Source: Sulfuricystis thermophila | GTDB taxonomy: Bacteria; Pseudomonadota; Gammaproteobacteria; Burkholderiales; Rhodocyclaceae | Direction of reading: 5' to 3' | NCBI RefSeq assembly: GCF_004323595.1 | Contig: NZ_AP019373.1 | Span: 2,625,593 to 2,689,592, forward strand | DNA: 64,000 nucleotides | Part shown: positions 11,127-19,560 of the stretch, piece after piece | Position numbering within the stretch: position 1 is the stretch's first letter | Layout: each line of letters begins with the position of its first letter | Position numbers and translations under genes: made by a program | Notes under the pieces: generated by a model | What the model was told of the DNA's origin: nothing | Databases searched by the model: none | The model's input: the letters and a program-made list of their open reading frames with translations, nothing else

Positions 11127-11740
11127 ATCGGATAACCGAAATCTCTCAGCAGGAGCGCCGTCTCGCACAACGGCAGGCCGGCGATGCCGGAAAAACTGCC
11201 GCGGATCTCGGCGACGAAGATCGCCGCCCGTCCCTGGATGCCATAGGCACCGGCCTTGTCGCGCGGTTCGCCGCTGGCGACATAACGGCGCATCTCTGCA
11301 TCGCTGAGCTCGCGGAAGCGCACTTCGCTCGCCGACAGGCGCGTCTCGATCTGCCCCTGATACGCCACCGCCACGGCCGTCAGCACGCGGTGGGTGCGCC
11401 CCGAGAGGCGGCTCAAGATCGCCAGCGCATCGGCATCGTCACGCGGCTTGCCGATGATTTCGCCGTCCACATCGAGCGTGGTATCGGCGGCCAGCACGAT
11501 GCGTTGCGGCAGATGGCGCAGCGCCTGGATCTGCTGGCCATGACGTGCCTTGGCCATCGCCACGCGCAACGCATACGCTTCTGGCGCTTCACCGGGCAGC
11601 GCGTCTTCACAGGTTTCCGGATCGGCGCGCGGCCCGCCGCGGAACAGCAGCAGATCGAAGCGCACGCCGATCTGCGTCAAGAGCTCGCGCCGGCGCGGGC
11701 TTTGCGAGGCGAGATGGATGCGCGCTTCGAGCGTGGCCAT
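11123..11740 (-). CDS. maf: Maf family nucleotide pyrophosphatase
   Basis: Maf proteins hydrolyse non-canonical or excess nucleoside triphosphates such as dTTP, UTP or modified forms. The 205-residue product carries the N-terminal LASQSPRRRELLTQIG, the catalytic-base region VLAADTTLDVDGEIIGKP, and KAGAYGIQGRAA near the C-terminus. All are family motifs. Betaproteobacteria usually keep Maf beside rlmH and rng, as here. Its stop overlaps the rng start by 4 bases. Which Maf subfamily substrate it prefers cannot be decided by eye. Confidence 0.94.
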   Translation of the reverse strand: MATLEARIHLASQSPRRRELLTQIGVRFDLLLFRGGPRADPETCEDALPGEAPEAYALRVAMAKARHGQQIQALRHLPQRIVLAADTTLDVDGEIIGKPRDDADALAILSRLSGRTHRVLTAVAVAYQGQIETRLSASEVRFRELSDAEMRRYVASGEPRDKAGAYGIQGRAAIFVAEIRGSFSGIAGLPLCETALLLRDFGYPI

Positions 11741-11741
11741 G

Positions 11742-12212
11742 TCATTCGCGGTGGTAGGGGTGGCCGGCGTTCAGGCTCGCGGCGCGATACAAGGCCTCGG
11801 CCAGCACCACGCGCGCCAGACCATGCGGCAGGGTGAGCGAGGACAGCCGCAGGGTCTCATGGGCGCTCGTCTTCAGCGCCGGATCGAGGCCGTCGGGCCC
11901 GCCGATCAGCAGCGCGACGTCGTCGCCCATGCTCATCCACTCGGCAAGACGTTTGGCGAGCGCATGCGTATCGAGCGCCGCGCCGCGTTCGTCGAGCACG
12001 ACGCGGCGGCAGCGGGCAGGCAGCGCCGCTTCGATGCGCTTCGCTTCCGCCGCCATCATGGCGGCCACCGTCTTGCCGGTGCTGCGCGGCTCGGGCTTGA
12101 TTTCGATGAGTTCCAGCGGCAGCTCGCGCGGCATGCGTTTCGCGTATGCGGCGAAACCGGCGTTCATCCAGTCCGGTAGACGTGTGCCCACGGCGATCAC
12201 GACGAGTTTCAC
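11742..12212 (-). CDS. rlmH: 23S rRNA (pseudouridine1915-N3)-methyltransferase RlmH
   Basis: RlmH is a SPOUT methyltransferase that methylates pseudouridine 1915 in helix 69 of 23S rRNA on assembled 70S ribosomes. The 156-residue product is the family length. It starts at a GTG ([16 protein letters not shown]). The knotted SAM-binding segment includes [11 protein letters not shown] and [20 protein letters not shown]. The GTG overlaps the rsfS stop (GTGA, 12209-12212), so longer upstream starts inside rsfS were rejected. The gene order rsfS-rlmH-maf-rng is typical of this group. Confidence 0.95.
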   Translation of the reverse strand: MKLVVIAVGTRLPDWMNAGFAAYAKRMPRELPLELIEIKPEPRSTGKTVAAMMAAEAKRIEAALPARCRRVVLDERGAALDTHALAKRLAEWMSMGDDVALLIGGPDGLDPALKTSAHETLRLSSLTLPHGLARVVLAEALYRAASLNAGHPYHRE

Positions 12213-12565
12213 GTCTGCGGGCTGGCCGGCGCGGCGCGCTTCGGCCGGGTCTGCCAGAGCGATTCGAGGTCGTAATAGGCGCGGGTCTTGGGCAACATCA
12301 CATGACAGACGAGATCGCCGCAATCGACCAGCACCCATTCGCCGGCCTCCTCGCCTTCCACGCCGAGGATCTCGCCGCCGGCGGCGCGCACCTTCTCCTC
12401 GACGCTCTTCGCCAGCGCGCGCACCTGGCGAGTGGAATCGCCCGTGGCGATGACGATACGCCCGAACAGGTCAGAAAGTTTGCGCGTGTTGATGACCTGG
12501 ATGTCCTTGCCCTTGACGTCTTCGAGCGCCGTGACGACGATGCGCTGCAGTTTGCGGATGTCCAT
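12209..12565 (-). CDS. rsfS: Ribosome silencing factor RsfS
   Basis: RsfS binds ribosomal protein L14 and blocks joining of the subunits in starved cells. The 118-residue product opens [19 protein letters not shown], has [20 protein letters not shown] in the middle and [16 protein letters not shown] near the end, all typical of the Iojap/RsfS fold. It lies 3 bases downstream of nadD and overlaps rlmH by 4 bases, forming a tightly packed nadD-rsfS-rlmH-maf-rng run. Confidence 0.95.
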   Translation of the reverse strand: MDIRKLQRIVVTALEDVKGKDIQVINTRKLSDLFGRIVIATGDSTRQVRALAKSVEEKVRAAGGEILGVEGEEAGEWVLVDCGDLVCHVMLPKTRAYYDLESLWQTRPKRAAPASPQT

Positions 12566-12568
12566 GAA

Positions 12569-13219
12569 TCAGTCGCGATAGAGATGATGGCGACGAATAT
12601 AGTCGAGAACCGCCGGCGGCAGCAATTCGAGCAGCTTGGCGTCGGGCGCGCCGGCAGCGATCAGCATCCGCACCTCGGTGGCCGAGACGGTACCGGCGAT
12701 GAGCTCGAAGGCATGGATGCCGCCGGCAGGCGACTGCGAAAAGTCGGCGCTGACAAGACGGCAGCGGCCGAAAAGATCGGCGAGCGTGCCGGCCAGCCCC
12801 GTCAGCGGAAAGCCCGGCCTGGTCGCCACTGCAATGTGGGCAAGCCGGAGAATGTCCTCCCAGCGGTGCCACTTGGGCAGTCCATAAAAGGCGTCGGCGC
12901 CCATCAGCAGCACCAGCGGCCGGTCGGGCCCATAGTGCCGGCGCAGGCGTTCGAGCGTTTCCACCGTGTAGCTCGGCAGCGTGCTCTTCGCTTCGCTGTC
13001 ATCGAGCTGATAGCGCGGTTCATCAGCGATCGCCAGCCGCACCATCGCCAGCCGGTCCTCGACGGTCGCATGGGGCGGCGCGCGATGCGGCGGATGCCCG
13101 GCCGGAATCCAGCGCACCTTGGCCAGCCCCAGCCGGTCGAGCGCGGCATGGGCGAGCGCGAGATGCCCCCGATGCACCGGATCGAAAGTGCCGCCCAGGA
13201 TGCCGATCGGCTCAAGCAT
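12569..13219 (-). CDS. nadD: Nicotinate-nucleotide adenylyltransferase
   Basis: NadD makes deamido-NAD from nicotinate mononucleotide and ATP. The 216-residue product has the nucleotidyltransferase signature GGTFDPVHRGHLALAH and the C-terminal TVSATEVRMLIAAG, the counterpart of the ISSTxIR motif. A 21/25 match to repeat A lies in frame at 12740-12764 and encodes part of RCRLVSADFSQSP. The protein length is still within the family range, so any insertion has been accommodated or the match is eroded. It overlaps the upstream membrane-protein gene by 8 bases. Confidence 0.94.
   Translation of the reverse strand: MLEPIGILGGTFDPVHRGHLALAHAALDRLGLAKVRWIPAGHPPHRAPPHATVEDRLAMVRLAIADEPRYQLDDSEAKSTLPSYTVETLERLRRHYGPDRPLVLLMGADAFYGLPKWHRWEDILRLAHIAVATRPGFPLTGLAGTLADLFGRCRLVSADFSQSPAGGIHAFELIAGTVSATEVRMLIAAGAPDAKLLELLPPAVLDYIRRHHLYRD
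12740..12764. repeat. Repeat A copy (21/25) inside nadD
   Basis: AAAGTCGGCGCTG is followed by ACAAGACGGCAG, which differs from the consensus at four positions. It lies within nadD and is read in a frame (VSADF) not used by the other coding copies. It is either an eroded copy or a partial chance match. Confidence 0.5.
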
Positions 13220-14009
13220 GCATCTCGTCGGAGGGCGTGAAGATGTCCCGATAGCTGACGTAGATGCTCGCCGTCAGCACCGGCGCGACGAGGAAGACGA
13301 GGACCATGCGCAAAGCGACGAACGCGGCGGAGAGCGCCATGCCGGAGATCTGCGCAACGAGAATCAGGATGAAGCCGGGCAGGATGCCGGCGACGGCGAT
13401 GGCCGCCAGCGAGAACATCAGCATCGCGCGCCAGTTGCGCAAGGAAGCGACAGTGCTGAAGAACAGCGATTTTCCCGGCGCGACGCGATCCCAGCCGACC
13501 AGGAAGGGCGCAAACCAGAAGGCGATGATCAACGGTGTGGCCAGCAGCAGCACCTGCGCGAGTTTGCCGAGCACAGCCGCCTGCGCGGCGGGATCCGCGG
13601 GGGTATCGGCCGTGTCGGACAGTAGCGCGTTGGCGAAAGGGTCTTCACCGCCGCCGATCAGCGTCGTGAGCAGCACGACCAGTAGCGCGCCTGCGAGTTG
13701 CAGGGCGCCCAGGCGCAGCAGGGCCGCAGAGTTGTTGCCGTGGCCGGACAGGCCGAAAAGCAGCGCCGCCTTGCCGGGCGTCTGTTGCCGATCGACGAGA
13801 CGGCACGCGTTGGCGACGATCAGCGTCATCGCCGGCAGCAGCAGCGGCAACAACACCGCTCCGATCAGCGGCAGCAAGGCGAGGAGCTGCACGGCAAGCA
13901 GATAGACGAGGGTTGCCGCGGTGATCAGCGGCGGATTGCGACGGAACAGGCGGAAGCCCTCGAACAGCCAGAACACGCCGCGGGCCGCGGGCAGGAGGCG
14001 CGCTTGCAT
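13212..14009 (-). CDS. BPSS1780-type membrane protein
   Basis: This 265-residue protein has about six hydrophobic segments and resembles the BPSS1780 family of betaproteobacterial membrane proteins. The start MQARLLPAARGVFWLFEGFR and the following RRNPPLITAATLVYLL are characteristic. The segment VGWDRVAPGKSLFFS and the C-terminal SYRDIFTPSDE are also family-like. Function is unknown. It overlaps nadD by 8 bases and lies after the DUF2782 gene, an order seen in many betaproteobacteria. Confidence 0.72.
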   Translation of the reverse strand: MQARLLPAARGVFWLFEGFRLFRRNPPLITAATLVYLLAVQLLALLPLIGAVLLPLLLPAMTLIVANACRLVDRQQTPGKAALLFGLSGHGNNSAALLRLGALQLAGALLVVLLTTLIGGGEDPFANALLSDTADTPADPAAQAAVLGKLAQVLLLATPLIIAFWFAPFLVGWDRVAPGKSLFFSTVASLRNWRAMLMFSLAAIAVAGILPGFILILVAQISGMALSAAFVALRMVLVFLVAPVLTASIYVSYRDIFTPSDEMHA

Positions 14010-14026
14010 GGAGCTGCGTCAGTGCC

Positions 14027-14368
14027 TCAGAAGGTGTGGATCACCCACATCGGCACGGAGATGCCCTTGTCGCCGACCGAGGTGTCTTCCTGGATGAAGT
14101 TGCCGTTGCCCTTGCGGTCGACGAGGTAATAGGGCTTGCCATGCGCCGGCGTCACCTTGATCATGTAGAGCCGTCCGTTGATGCGGAATTCCTCGATCTT
14201 GTCCTCGCCCTGCTTGCGGATCGTCACCTGCGGCTCGAGCGTGGCCTCGTCGATGAGACCAGGCGGAGGGGGCGGCGGCTCGGGCAGGGGCTCAAGCTTA
14301 GGCTTCGTCTGGGCGAATGCCGCGGCAGCAAGACACAAGGACAGGAGTAGCAGGGCGGGACGCTTCAT
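14027..14368 (-). CDS. DUF2782 domain-containing periplasmic protein
   Basis: This 113-residue protein has a Sec signal peptide (MKRPALLLLSLCLAAAAFAQ), a proline-rich linker (EPLPEPPPPPPG) and a conserved C-terminal domain with PQVTIRKQGEDKIEEFRING and the ending VPMWVIHTF. It matches the DUF2782 family, which is found beside polA in betaproteobacteria and gammaproteobacteria. No biochemical role is established. Here it is separated from polA by a DUF4160/DUF2442 pair and the LOG-like gene. Confidence 0.8.
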   Translation of the reverse strand: MKRPALLLLSLCLAAAAFAQTKPKLEPLPEPPPPPPGLIDEATLEPQVTIRKQGEDKIEEFRINGRLYMIKVTPAHGKPYYLVDRKGNGNFIQEDTSVGDKGISVPMWVIHTF

Positions 14369-14377
14369 GGGAACCTT

Positions 14378-14677
14378 TCAGGCGGCAAGTCGGTGTTCGA
14401 TGGCAGCTCGGCACAGATCGGGAACATAGGCGCCTTCGTCGAGCGCAGGGAAATAAAGATCGTAGCCGCCTCCCTCGACCCGCACGTCGGAAAGATCGAC
14501 CTCCGCCGGCAGCCCAAGCAGCGCCGCAGGTATGGCGATTTCGACATCCCCCTGCAATGAAAGCACGAGACGGCGCGTCGCACGATCATAACGTGCTGCC
14601 ACGGCCCGAGGCTCGCGGCGCCGTAGCGCCTCGCCCCGCTCGAAGGCGCGCGCGATGGCTTCGTCAAGCGGTTCCAT
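14378..14677 (-). CDS. DUF2442 domain-containing protein
   Basis: The 99-residue product has the DUF2442-like core: RYDRATRRLVLSLQGDVEI followed by IPAALLGLP and DLSDVRVEGGGYDLYFPALD. DUF2442 proteins are small and often encoded next to a DUF4160 protein. The pair behaves like a two-gene module and has been suspected of toxin-antitoxin-type function, which remains unproven here. It overlaps the DUF4160 gene by 14 bases and stops 9 bases before the DUF2782 gene. Confidence 0.75.
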   Translation of the reverse strand: MEPLDEAIARAFERGEALRRREPRAVAARYDRATRRLVLSLQGDVEIAIPAALLGLPAEVDLSDVRVEGGGYDLYFPALDEGAYVPDLCRAAIEHRLAA

Positions 14678-14912
14678 GAGTCCGTCTCCAGGCTTCGCAC
14701 AACATCGTTTGGTTGGCCGCGATGGTGCGGGTCAATTCCTTCAATACGTCGGGACGAATGCCGAAAGCAGAGATTGGCAGCGGCATCCCGCCTGCGCAGT
14801 TTAAGGCAATTTTCGCCCGGCCGCCCGGCCCGACGACATGCACATGAGGCGGGGGATGGTCGAGTGTGTAAATCATGACGCGCCAGCCCGCCAGACGCAA
14901 AAGCGTGCCCAT
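14664..14912 (-). CDS. DUF4160 domain-containing protein
   Basis: The 82-residue product has the compact DUF4160 signature: MIYTLDHPPPHVHVVGPGGR (HPPPHVHV) followed by AKIALNCAGG and a C-terminal helix. Its ATG shares one base with the stop of the LOG gene (TGATG), and it overlaps the following DUF2442 gene, so the pair is probably co-translated. Function is unknown. Confidence 0.78.
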   Translation of the reverse strand: MGTLLRLAGWRVMIYTLDHPPPHVHVVGPGGRAKIALNCAGGMPLPISAFGIRPDVLKELTRTIAANQTMLCEAWRRTHGTA

Positions 14913-15640
14913 CAGAGATTAAGCAGTAGATCGTGTTCGGCCGGGATGTGTTCGAAACCGCGCCCTTCGTAGTGCCTGAAGATCGCCGCGACGATCGCTT
15001 CCGGCTCGTCGATGATCTGGATCAGTTCCATGTCTTCGGGATTGATCATGCCCTCGGCGACGAGGCGGTTGCGGAACCAGTCGACGAGTCCGTCCCAGAA
15101 GCCGTTGCCGACGAGAATCAGCGGAATGCGCGGCGACTTGTTGGTCTGGATCAGCGTCAGCGCTTCGACCAGCTCGTCGAGCGTGCCGAAGCCACCGGGC
15201 ATCACCACGTAGGCGCTGGCGAAGCGCACGAACATGTATTTGCGCGCGAAGAAGTGGCGGAAGGTCTGCGAGATGTCCTGATAGGGGTTCGCCTTCTGCT
15301 CCATCGGCAGCTGGATGTTGAGGCCGATCGACGGGCTCTTGCCGAAGAAGGCGCCTTTGTTGGCGGCTTCCATCACGCCGGGGCCGCCGCCCGAGATCAC
15401 CGAGAAGCCGGCATCGGACAGCAGCCGCGCGATGCGCTCGGTCATCTGATACCACGGCGAATCGGGCCCGATGCGCGCGGAACCGAAGATCGACACCGCC
15501 GGACGCACCGCGGCCAGACGCTCGGTCGCCTCGACGAACTCTGACATAATGCCGAACACCCGCCAGGCCTCGCGCGCCGAATTGGCAGGCGCCGCCAGCC
15601 GGGGATCGGCAATCTTCGGCAACTTGTCCTTCGCGCTCAT
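14912..15640 (-). CDS. TIGR00730/LOG family Rossmann-fold protein
   Basis: A 242-residue LOG-family protein. Members cleave nucleoside 5'-monophosphates to release the base; the plant enzyme activates cytokinins. The phosphate-binding GGGPGVMEAANKGAF and the catalytic PGGFGTLDELVEALT motif are intact, and SIFGSARIG is near the N-terminus. The ATG at 15640 lies only 9 bases from the divergent polA start, so the polA promoter must lie inside this gene or overlap its start. Physiological substrate is inferred from the family only. Confidence 0.88.
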   Translation of the reverse strand: MSAKDKLPKIADPRLAAPANSAREAWRVFGIMSEFVEATERLAAVRPAVSIFGSARIGPDSPWYQMTERIARLLSDAGFSVISGGGPGVMEAANKGAFFGKSPSIGLNIQLPMEQKANPYQDISQTFRHFFARKYMFVRFASAYVVMPGGFGTLDELVEALTLIQTNKSPRIPLILVGNGFWDGLVDWFRNRLVAEGMINPEDMELIQIIDEPEAIVAAIFRHYEGRGFEHIPAEHDLLLNL

Positions 15641-15649
15641 TTTTCCTGC

Positions 15650-18352
15650 ATGCTCCTGCTCGTAGACGGTTCATCGTATTTATACCGCGCTTTTCACGCC
15701 CTGCCCGATCTGAAAAGCCGCTCGGGCAAGCCCACCGGCGCGATCTATGGCGTGATCAACATGCTGCGCCGCCTCGTCAATGACTATCCGCAGGCGACAC
15801 GGCGCGCCGTCGTCTTCGACGCCAAGGGCAAGACCTTTCGCGAGGACTGGTATCCGGAGTACAAGGCGCACCGGCCGCCGATGCCCGAGGAGCTCGTCGC
15901 CCAGATCGAACCCCTGCACGCGTTGATCCGCGCGCTCGGCTGGCCGCTCGTGTGCATCGAAGGGGTGGAAGCCGACGACGTGATCGGCACGCTCGCCCGT
16001 CAAGCCGCGGCACATGGCGAGGACTGCGTCATCTCGACGGGCGACAAGGATCTCGCCCAGCTCGTCGATCGCCACATCACGCTGGTCAATACCATGACGA
16101 ACGAAAAGCTCGACGTCGCGGCCGTGGAGGAAAAATTCGGCGTGCCGCCGGAGCGCATCGTCGACTTTCTGGCGCTCGTCGGCGACACGGTCGACAACGT
16201 GCCGGGCGTCGCCAAGGTCGGGCCGAAGACCGCGGCGAAATGGCTGCAGCAATACGGCTCGCTCGACGGCGTCATCGCCCATGCCGACGAAATCAAGGGC
16301 GTGGTCGGCGAGAATCTCCGCCAGCATCTCGACTTCCTGCCGCTGGGCAAGAAACTCGTCACGGTGCGCTGCGATCTCGAACTGCCGCCGCTCGATCTCA
16401 CCCCCGCCGCGCCGGACGTCGACAAGCTCAGGGCGCTCTACGCCGAACTCGACTTCAAGAGCTGGCTGCGCGAGCTGGACAACATGAACGTCGGCGCTGG
16501 TGGGACGGCACCCACGCCGGTGCCGTCCGATCCCACCCACCCCGACCGCTCGGCTTACGAATGCATCCTCACCGAGGCGCAGCTCGATGCGTGGCTGGCG
16601 CGCATCATGAGCGCCGAGCTCGTCGCCTTCGACACCGAGACCACCGCGCTCGATCCGCTCGCGGCCCGCCTCGTCGGCCTCTCCTTCTGCATCGCGCCGG
16701 GCGAGGCCGCCTACCTGCCGCTCGCTCACGCTTATGCCGGCGCACCGGCGCAATTGCCGCTCGAAGCGACGCTGGAGAAATTGCGGCCCTGGCTCGAATC
16801 GGCGCAGCACAAGAAGCTCGGCCAGCACCTCAAATACGACTGCCATGTGCTGGCCAATCATGGCATCGACCTGCGTGGCGTGCATGACGACACCTTGCTC
16901 GAATCCTATGTGCTCGAGGCGCACGAATCGCACGAGCTCGGCGCATTGGCCAAACGTCATTGCGGGCTCGCGACGATCGCTTACGACGAGGTGACCGGCA
17001 AGGGCGCCGGCCGCATCTCCTTCGCGCAGGTGCCGCTCGAACGCGCCACCGCCTATGCCGCCGAGGATGCCGACGTCACGCTGCGCGTGCATCGCGTGCT
17101 ATCCCCCCGATTACGGGCGGAAGGCAAGCTCGCCCATGTCTATCGCGACATCGAGTTGCCGGTCGCGGCCATCCTCTTCCGCATGGAGCGTCACGGCGTG
17201 TTGATCGACACGGCCGCGCTCGCCGCGCAAAGCGACGCGCTCGGCCGCCGGTTGCTGGAAATCGAAGCCGAAGCGCATCAGCTCGCCGGCGGCCCCTTCA
17301 ACCTCAACTCGCCGAAGCAGCTCGGCGAAATCCTCTTCGAGCGTCTCGGCCTGCCGGTGTTGAAGAAAACCCCTTCGGGCACGCCTTCGACCGACGAGGA
17401 AGTGCTCGCCAAACTCGCCGAGGATTACCCGTTGCCCAAGCGCCTGCTCGAACACCGCACGCTCGCCAAGCTGAAAGGCACCTACACCGACAAGCTGCCG
17501 AAGATGGTCAATCCCGCCACCGGCCGCGTGCATACGAGCTATTCGCAGGCGGTGGCCGTCACCGGGCGGCTCGCCTCCTCCGACCCCAACCTGCAGAACA
17601 TTCCGATCCGCACCGAGGAGGGCCGCAAGATCCGCGCCGCCTTCGTCGCCCCGCCGGGATGCCGTCTGGTCAGCGCCGACTATTCGCAGGTCGAGCTGCG
17701 GATCATGGCGCATCTCTCCAACGATGCCGGTCTGCTCGACGCGTTCGCGCGCGGCGAAGACATCCACCGCGCCACCGCGGCCGAGGTGTTCGGCGTGACA
17801 CCGCTCGAAGTGACTGCCGAGCAGCGCCGCGCCGCGAAGGCGATCAACTTCGGCCTGATCTATGGCATGAGCGCCTTTGGGCTCGCCAAGCAGATCGGCG
17901 TCGAACGCGGATTGGCCCAGGCGTATATCGACCGCTATTTCGCCCGCTACCCTGGTGTGGCGCGCTACATGGAGACGACCCGCGCCCAGGCGCGCGAGCA
18001 GGGCTTCGTCGAGACGGTGTTCGGCCGGCGGCTGTGGCTGCCGGAGATTCGCTCCGGCAGCCCGGGACGCCGCCAGGCTGCGGAACGCGCGGCGATCAAC
18101 GCGCCGATGCAGGGCACCGCGGCGGACTTGATCAAGCTGGCGATGATCAACGTGCAAAACTGGCTGGATGCGGAGAAGCTGCGCTCGGCCCTGATCCTGC
18201 AAGTGCATGACGAGCTGGTGCTCGAAGTGCCGGAAGACGAGCTCGAAGTCGTGAAAGAGGCCCTGCCGAAGCTGATGAGCGGGGTGGCAAAGCTCGCCGT
18301 GCCGCTCGTCGCCGAAGTCGGCGTCGGCGCCAACTGGGACGAGGCGCACTGA
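15650..18352 (+). CDS. polA: DNA polymerase I
   Basis: Pol I fills gaps and removes RNA primers in replication and repair. The 900-residue product has all three domains. The N-terminal 5' nuclease starts LLLVDGSSYLYRAFHALPDL. The 3'-5' exonuclease keeps its metal ligands in VAFDTETTALDP and YAAEDADVTLRV, so proofreading should be active. The polymerase shows SADYSQVELRIMAHLS, KAINFGLIYGMSAFGLAKQ and VHDELVLEV. A repeat A copy lies in frame in the linker between the first two domains (16487-16511, encoding NVGAGGTAP), followed by a palindrome. It is a single-gene unit diverging from the LOG gene. Confidence 0.97.
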   Translation: MLLLVDGSSYLYRAFHALPDLKSRSGKPTGAIYGVINMLRRLVNDYPQATRRAVVFDAKGKTFREDWYPEYKAHRPPMPEELVAQIEPLHALIRALGWPLVCIEGVEADDVIGTLARQAAAHGEDCVISTGDKDLAQLVDRHITLVNTMTNEKLDVAAVEEKFGVPPERIVDFLALVGDTVDNVPGVAKVGPKTAAKWLQQYGSLDGVIAHADEIKGVVGENLRQHLDFLPLGKKLVTVRCDLELPPLDLTPAAPDVDKLRALYAELDFKSWLRELDNMNVGAGGTAPTPVPSDPTHPDRSAYECILTEAQLDAWLARIMSAELVAFDTETTALDPLAARLVGLSFCIAPGEAAYLPLAHAYAGAPAQLPLEATLEKLRPWLESAQHKKLGQHLKYDCHVLANHGIDLRGVHDDTLLESYVLEAHESHELGALAKRHCGLATIAYDEVTGKGAGRISFAQVPLERATAYAAEDADVTLRVHRVLSPRLRAEGKLAHVYRDIELPVAAILFRMERHGVLIDTAALAAQSDALGRRLLEIEAEAHQLAGGPFNLNSPKQLGEILFERLGLPVLKKTPSGTPSTDEEVLAKLAEDYPLPKRLLEHRTLAKLKGTYTDKLPKMVNPATGRVHTSYSQAVAVTGRLASSDPNLQNIPIRTEEGRKIRAAFVAPPGCRLVSADYSQVELRIMAHLSNDAGLLDAFARGEDIHRATAAEVFGVTPLEVTAEQRRAAKAINFGLIYGMSAFGLAKQIGVERGLAQAYIDRYFARYPGVARYMETTRAQAREQGFVETVFGRRLWLPEIRSGSPGRRQAAERAAINAPMQGTAADLIKLAMINVQNWLDAEKLRSALILQVHDELVLEVPEDELEVVKEALPKLMSGVAKLAVPLVAEVGVGANWDEAH
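16487..16528. repeat. Repeat A copy plus 10-bp palindrome inside polA
   Basis: A 23/25 match to repeat A (16487-16511) is read as NVGAGGTAP in the polA linker. GGACGGCACC (16503-16512) pairs perfectly with GGTGCCGTCC (16519-16528) across a 6-base loop. The insertion is in frame and lies between the 5' nuclease and exonuclease domains, where length variation is tolerated. Confidence 0.85.
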
Positions 18353-18358
18353 GTCGAT

Positions 18359-19558
18359 TCACTCCGCCCTGAGCGCCTCGACCGGATCGAGCCGGGCGGC
18401 ATTGCGCGCCGGCAGCACGCCGGCCATGAGGCCGATGGCGACGGCCACCGTCTCGGCCAGGATCACGAAGCTCAAGGGCGTGTGCACCGGCAAGGCCGGG
18501 AAAGCGAGGTGGGCGAGCTGGGCGATGCCGATGCCGAGCACGAGACCGAGCAGACCGCCGATGGCGGCGAGCGCGGTTGCCTCGGCGAGGAAAATGCCGA
18601 GGATGGTGCGCTCGCGGGCGCCGAGCGCTTTCAGCAGGCCGATCTCGTTGGTGCGTTCGGTCACCGCGATCGTCATGATCGTGACGATGCCCACCGCACC
18701 GACCAGGAGCGAGATGCCGCCCAGGGCGCCGACCGCCAGCGTCAGCACGTTGAGGATCTTGGAGAGCGTGCGCAGCATGTCCTCCTGTGTGGTCAGCGTG
18801 AAATCCTCGCGGCCGTGCCGTGCCGCCAGCGCCGACCTGACGCTTGCGGCGACGTCATTGGCGGCGAGGCCCTCGCGATAGGTGAGATGGATGCGCATCA
18901 GCCCCTCGCGGTTGTAGAGTTCCAGCGCCCGCGCGGTGGGAATGAACACGGTGTCGTCGAGATCCATGCCGAGGAACTGGCCTTTCGGCGCGACGACACC
19001 GATGATGCGAAACTGCATGCCGCCGATGCGCAGGCGCTGTCCCAAGGCATTGTCGCTGCCGAACAGTTCCTGCTTGAGCTTCGGCCCGAGCACGGCGAGC
19101 GGGCGGGCATGTTCGAGATCCTCGGCCGGCAGGAAGCTGCCGCTTTGCATCGTCATCTTCATGATTTCCAGCGTGCCGGGGCCGACGCCCTGCACCGTGG
19201 TGCGACGCAGGCGGCCGTTCGCCGCCACTTCCGAATTGCCCCAGACGTTCGGCGTCACCGCGACGATCCCCGGCAGGCGCCCGAGCGCTTCGGCATCCTC
19301 GAGCGTCAGCAGCCGCACCGTCGTCTGCAAGCCGCCCGGCCCGCCGCTGGCCTTGGTCTTGCCCGGCGCGATCTCGATGACATTGGTGCCGAACTGGGTG
19401 AATTCCTCGAGCACGAAGCGATGCACGCCCTCGCCGATGCTGGTGAGCAGGATCACCGCAGCAATGCCGACGGCGATGCCGAGCAGCGTGAGAAAACTGC
19501 GCATGCGATGGGCAAGCAGCGCGCGCGCCGAGAGCTTGAAGAGGTCGCGGGCGAGCAT
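18359..19558 (-). CDS. MacB/FtsX-type ABC transporter permease (second of two)
   Basis: This 399-residue inner-membrane protein has one N-terminal membrane helix (HRMRSFLTLLGIAVGIAAVI), a MacB-type periplasmic domain of about 220 residues, and three C-terminal helices ending LPARNAARLDPVEALRAE. NEIGLLKALGARERTILGIF is the cytoplasmic loop that contacts the ATPase. The start at 19558 lies 2 bases after the stop of the paralogous permease gene; longer starts fall inside that gene. It forms an adaptor-ATPase-permease-permease operon. The substrate is unknown. Confidence 0.85.
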   Translation of the reverse strand: MLARDLFKLSARALLAHRMRSFLTLLGIAVGIAAVILLTSIGEGVHRFVLEEFTQFGTNVIEIAPGKTKASGGPGGLQTTVRLLTLEDAEALGRLPGIVAVTPNVWGNSEVAANGRLRRTTVQGVGPGTLEIMKMTMQSGSFLPAEDLEHARPLAVLGPKLKQELFGSDNALGQRLRIGGMQFRIIGVVAPKGQFLGMDLDDTVFIPTARALELYNREGLMRIHLTYREGLAANDVAASVRSALAARHGREDFTLTTQEDMLRTLSKILNVLTLAVGALGGISLLVGAVGIVTIMTIAVTERTNEIGLLKALGARERTILGIFLAEATALAAIGGLLGLVLGIGIAQLAHLAFPALPVHTPLSFVILAETVAVAIGLMAGVLPARNAARLDPVEALRAE

Positions 19559-19560
19559 GA

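Noticed and set aside
15680-17092. Long open frames antisense to polA and similar long antisense frames over metH and rng
   Set aside because: High GC content depletes stop codons in alternative frames; none shows recognisable domains or start signals.
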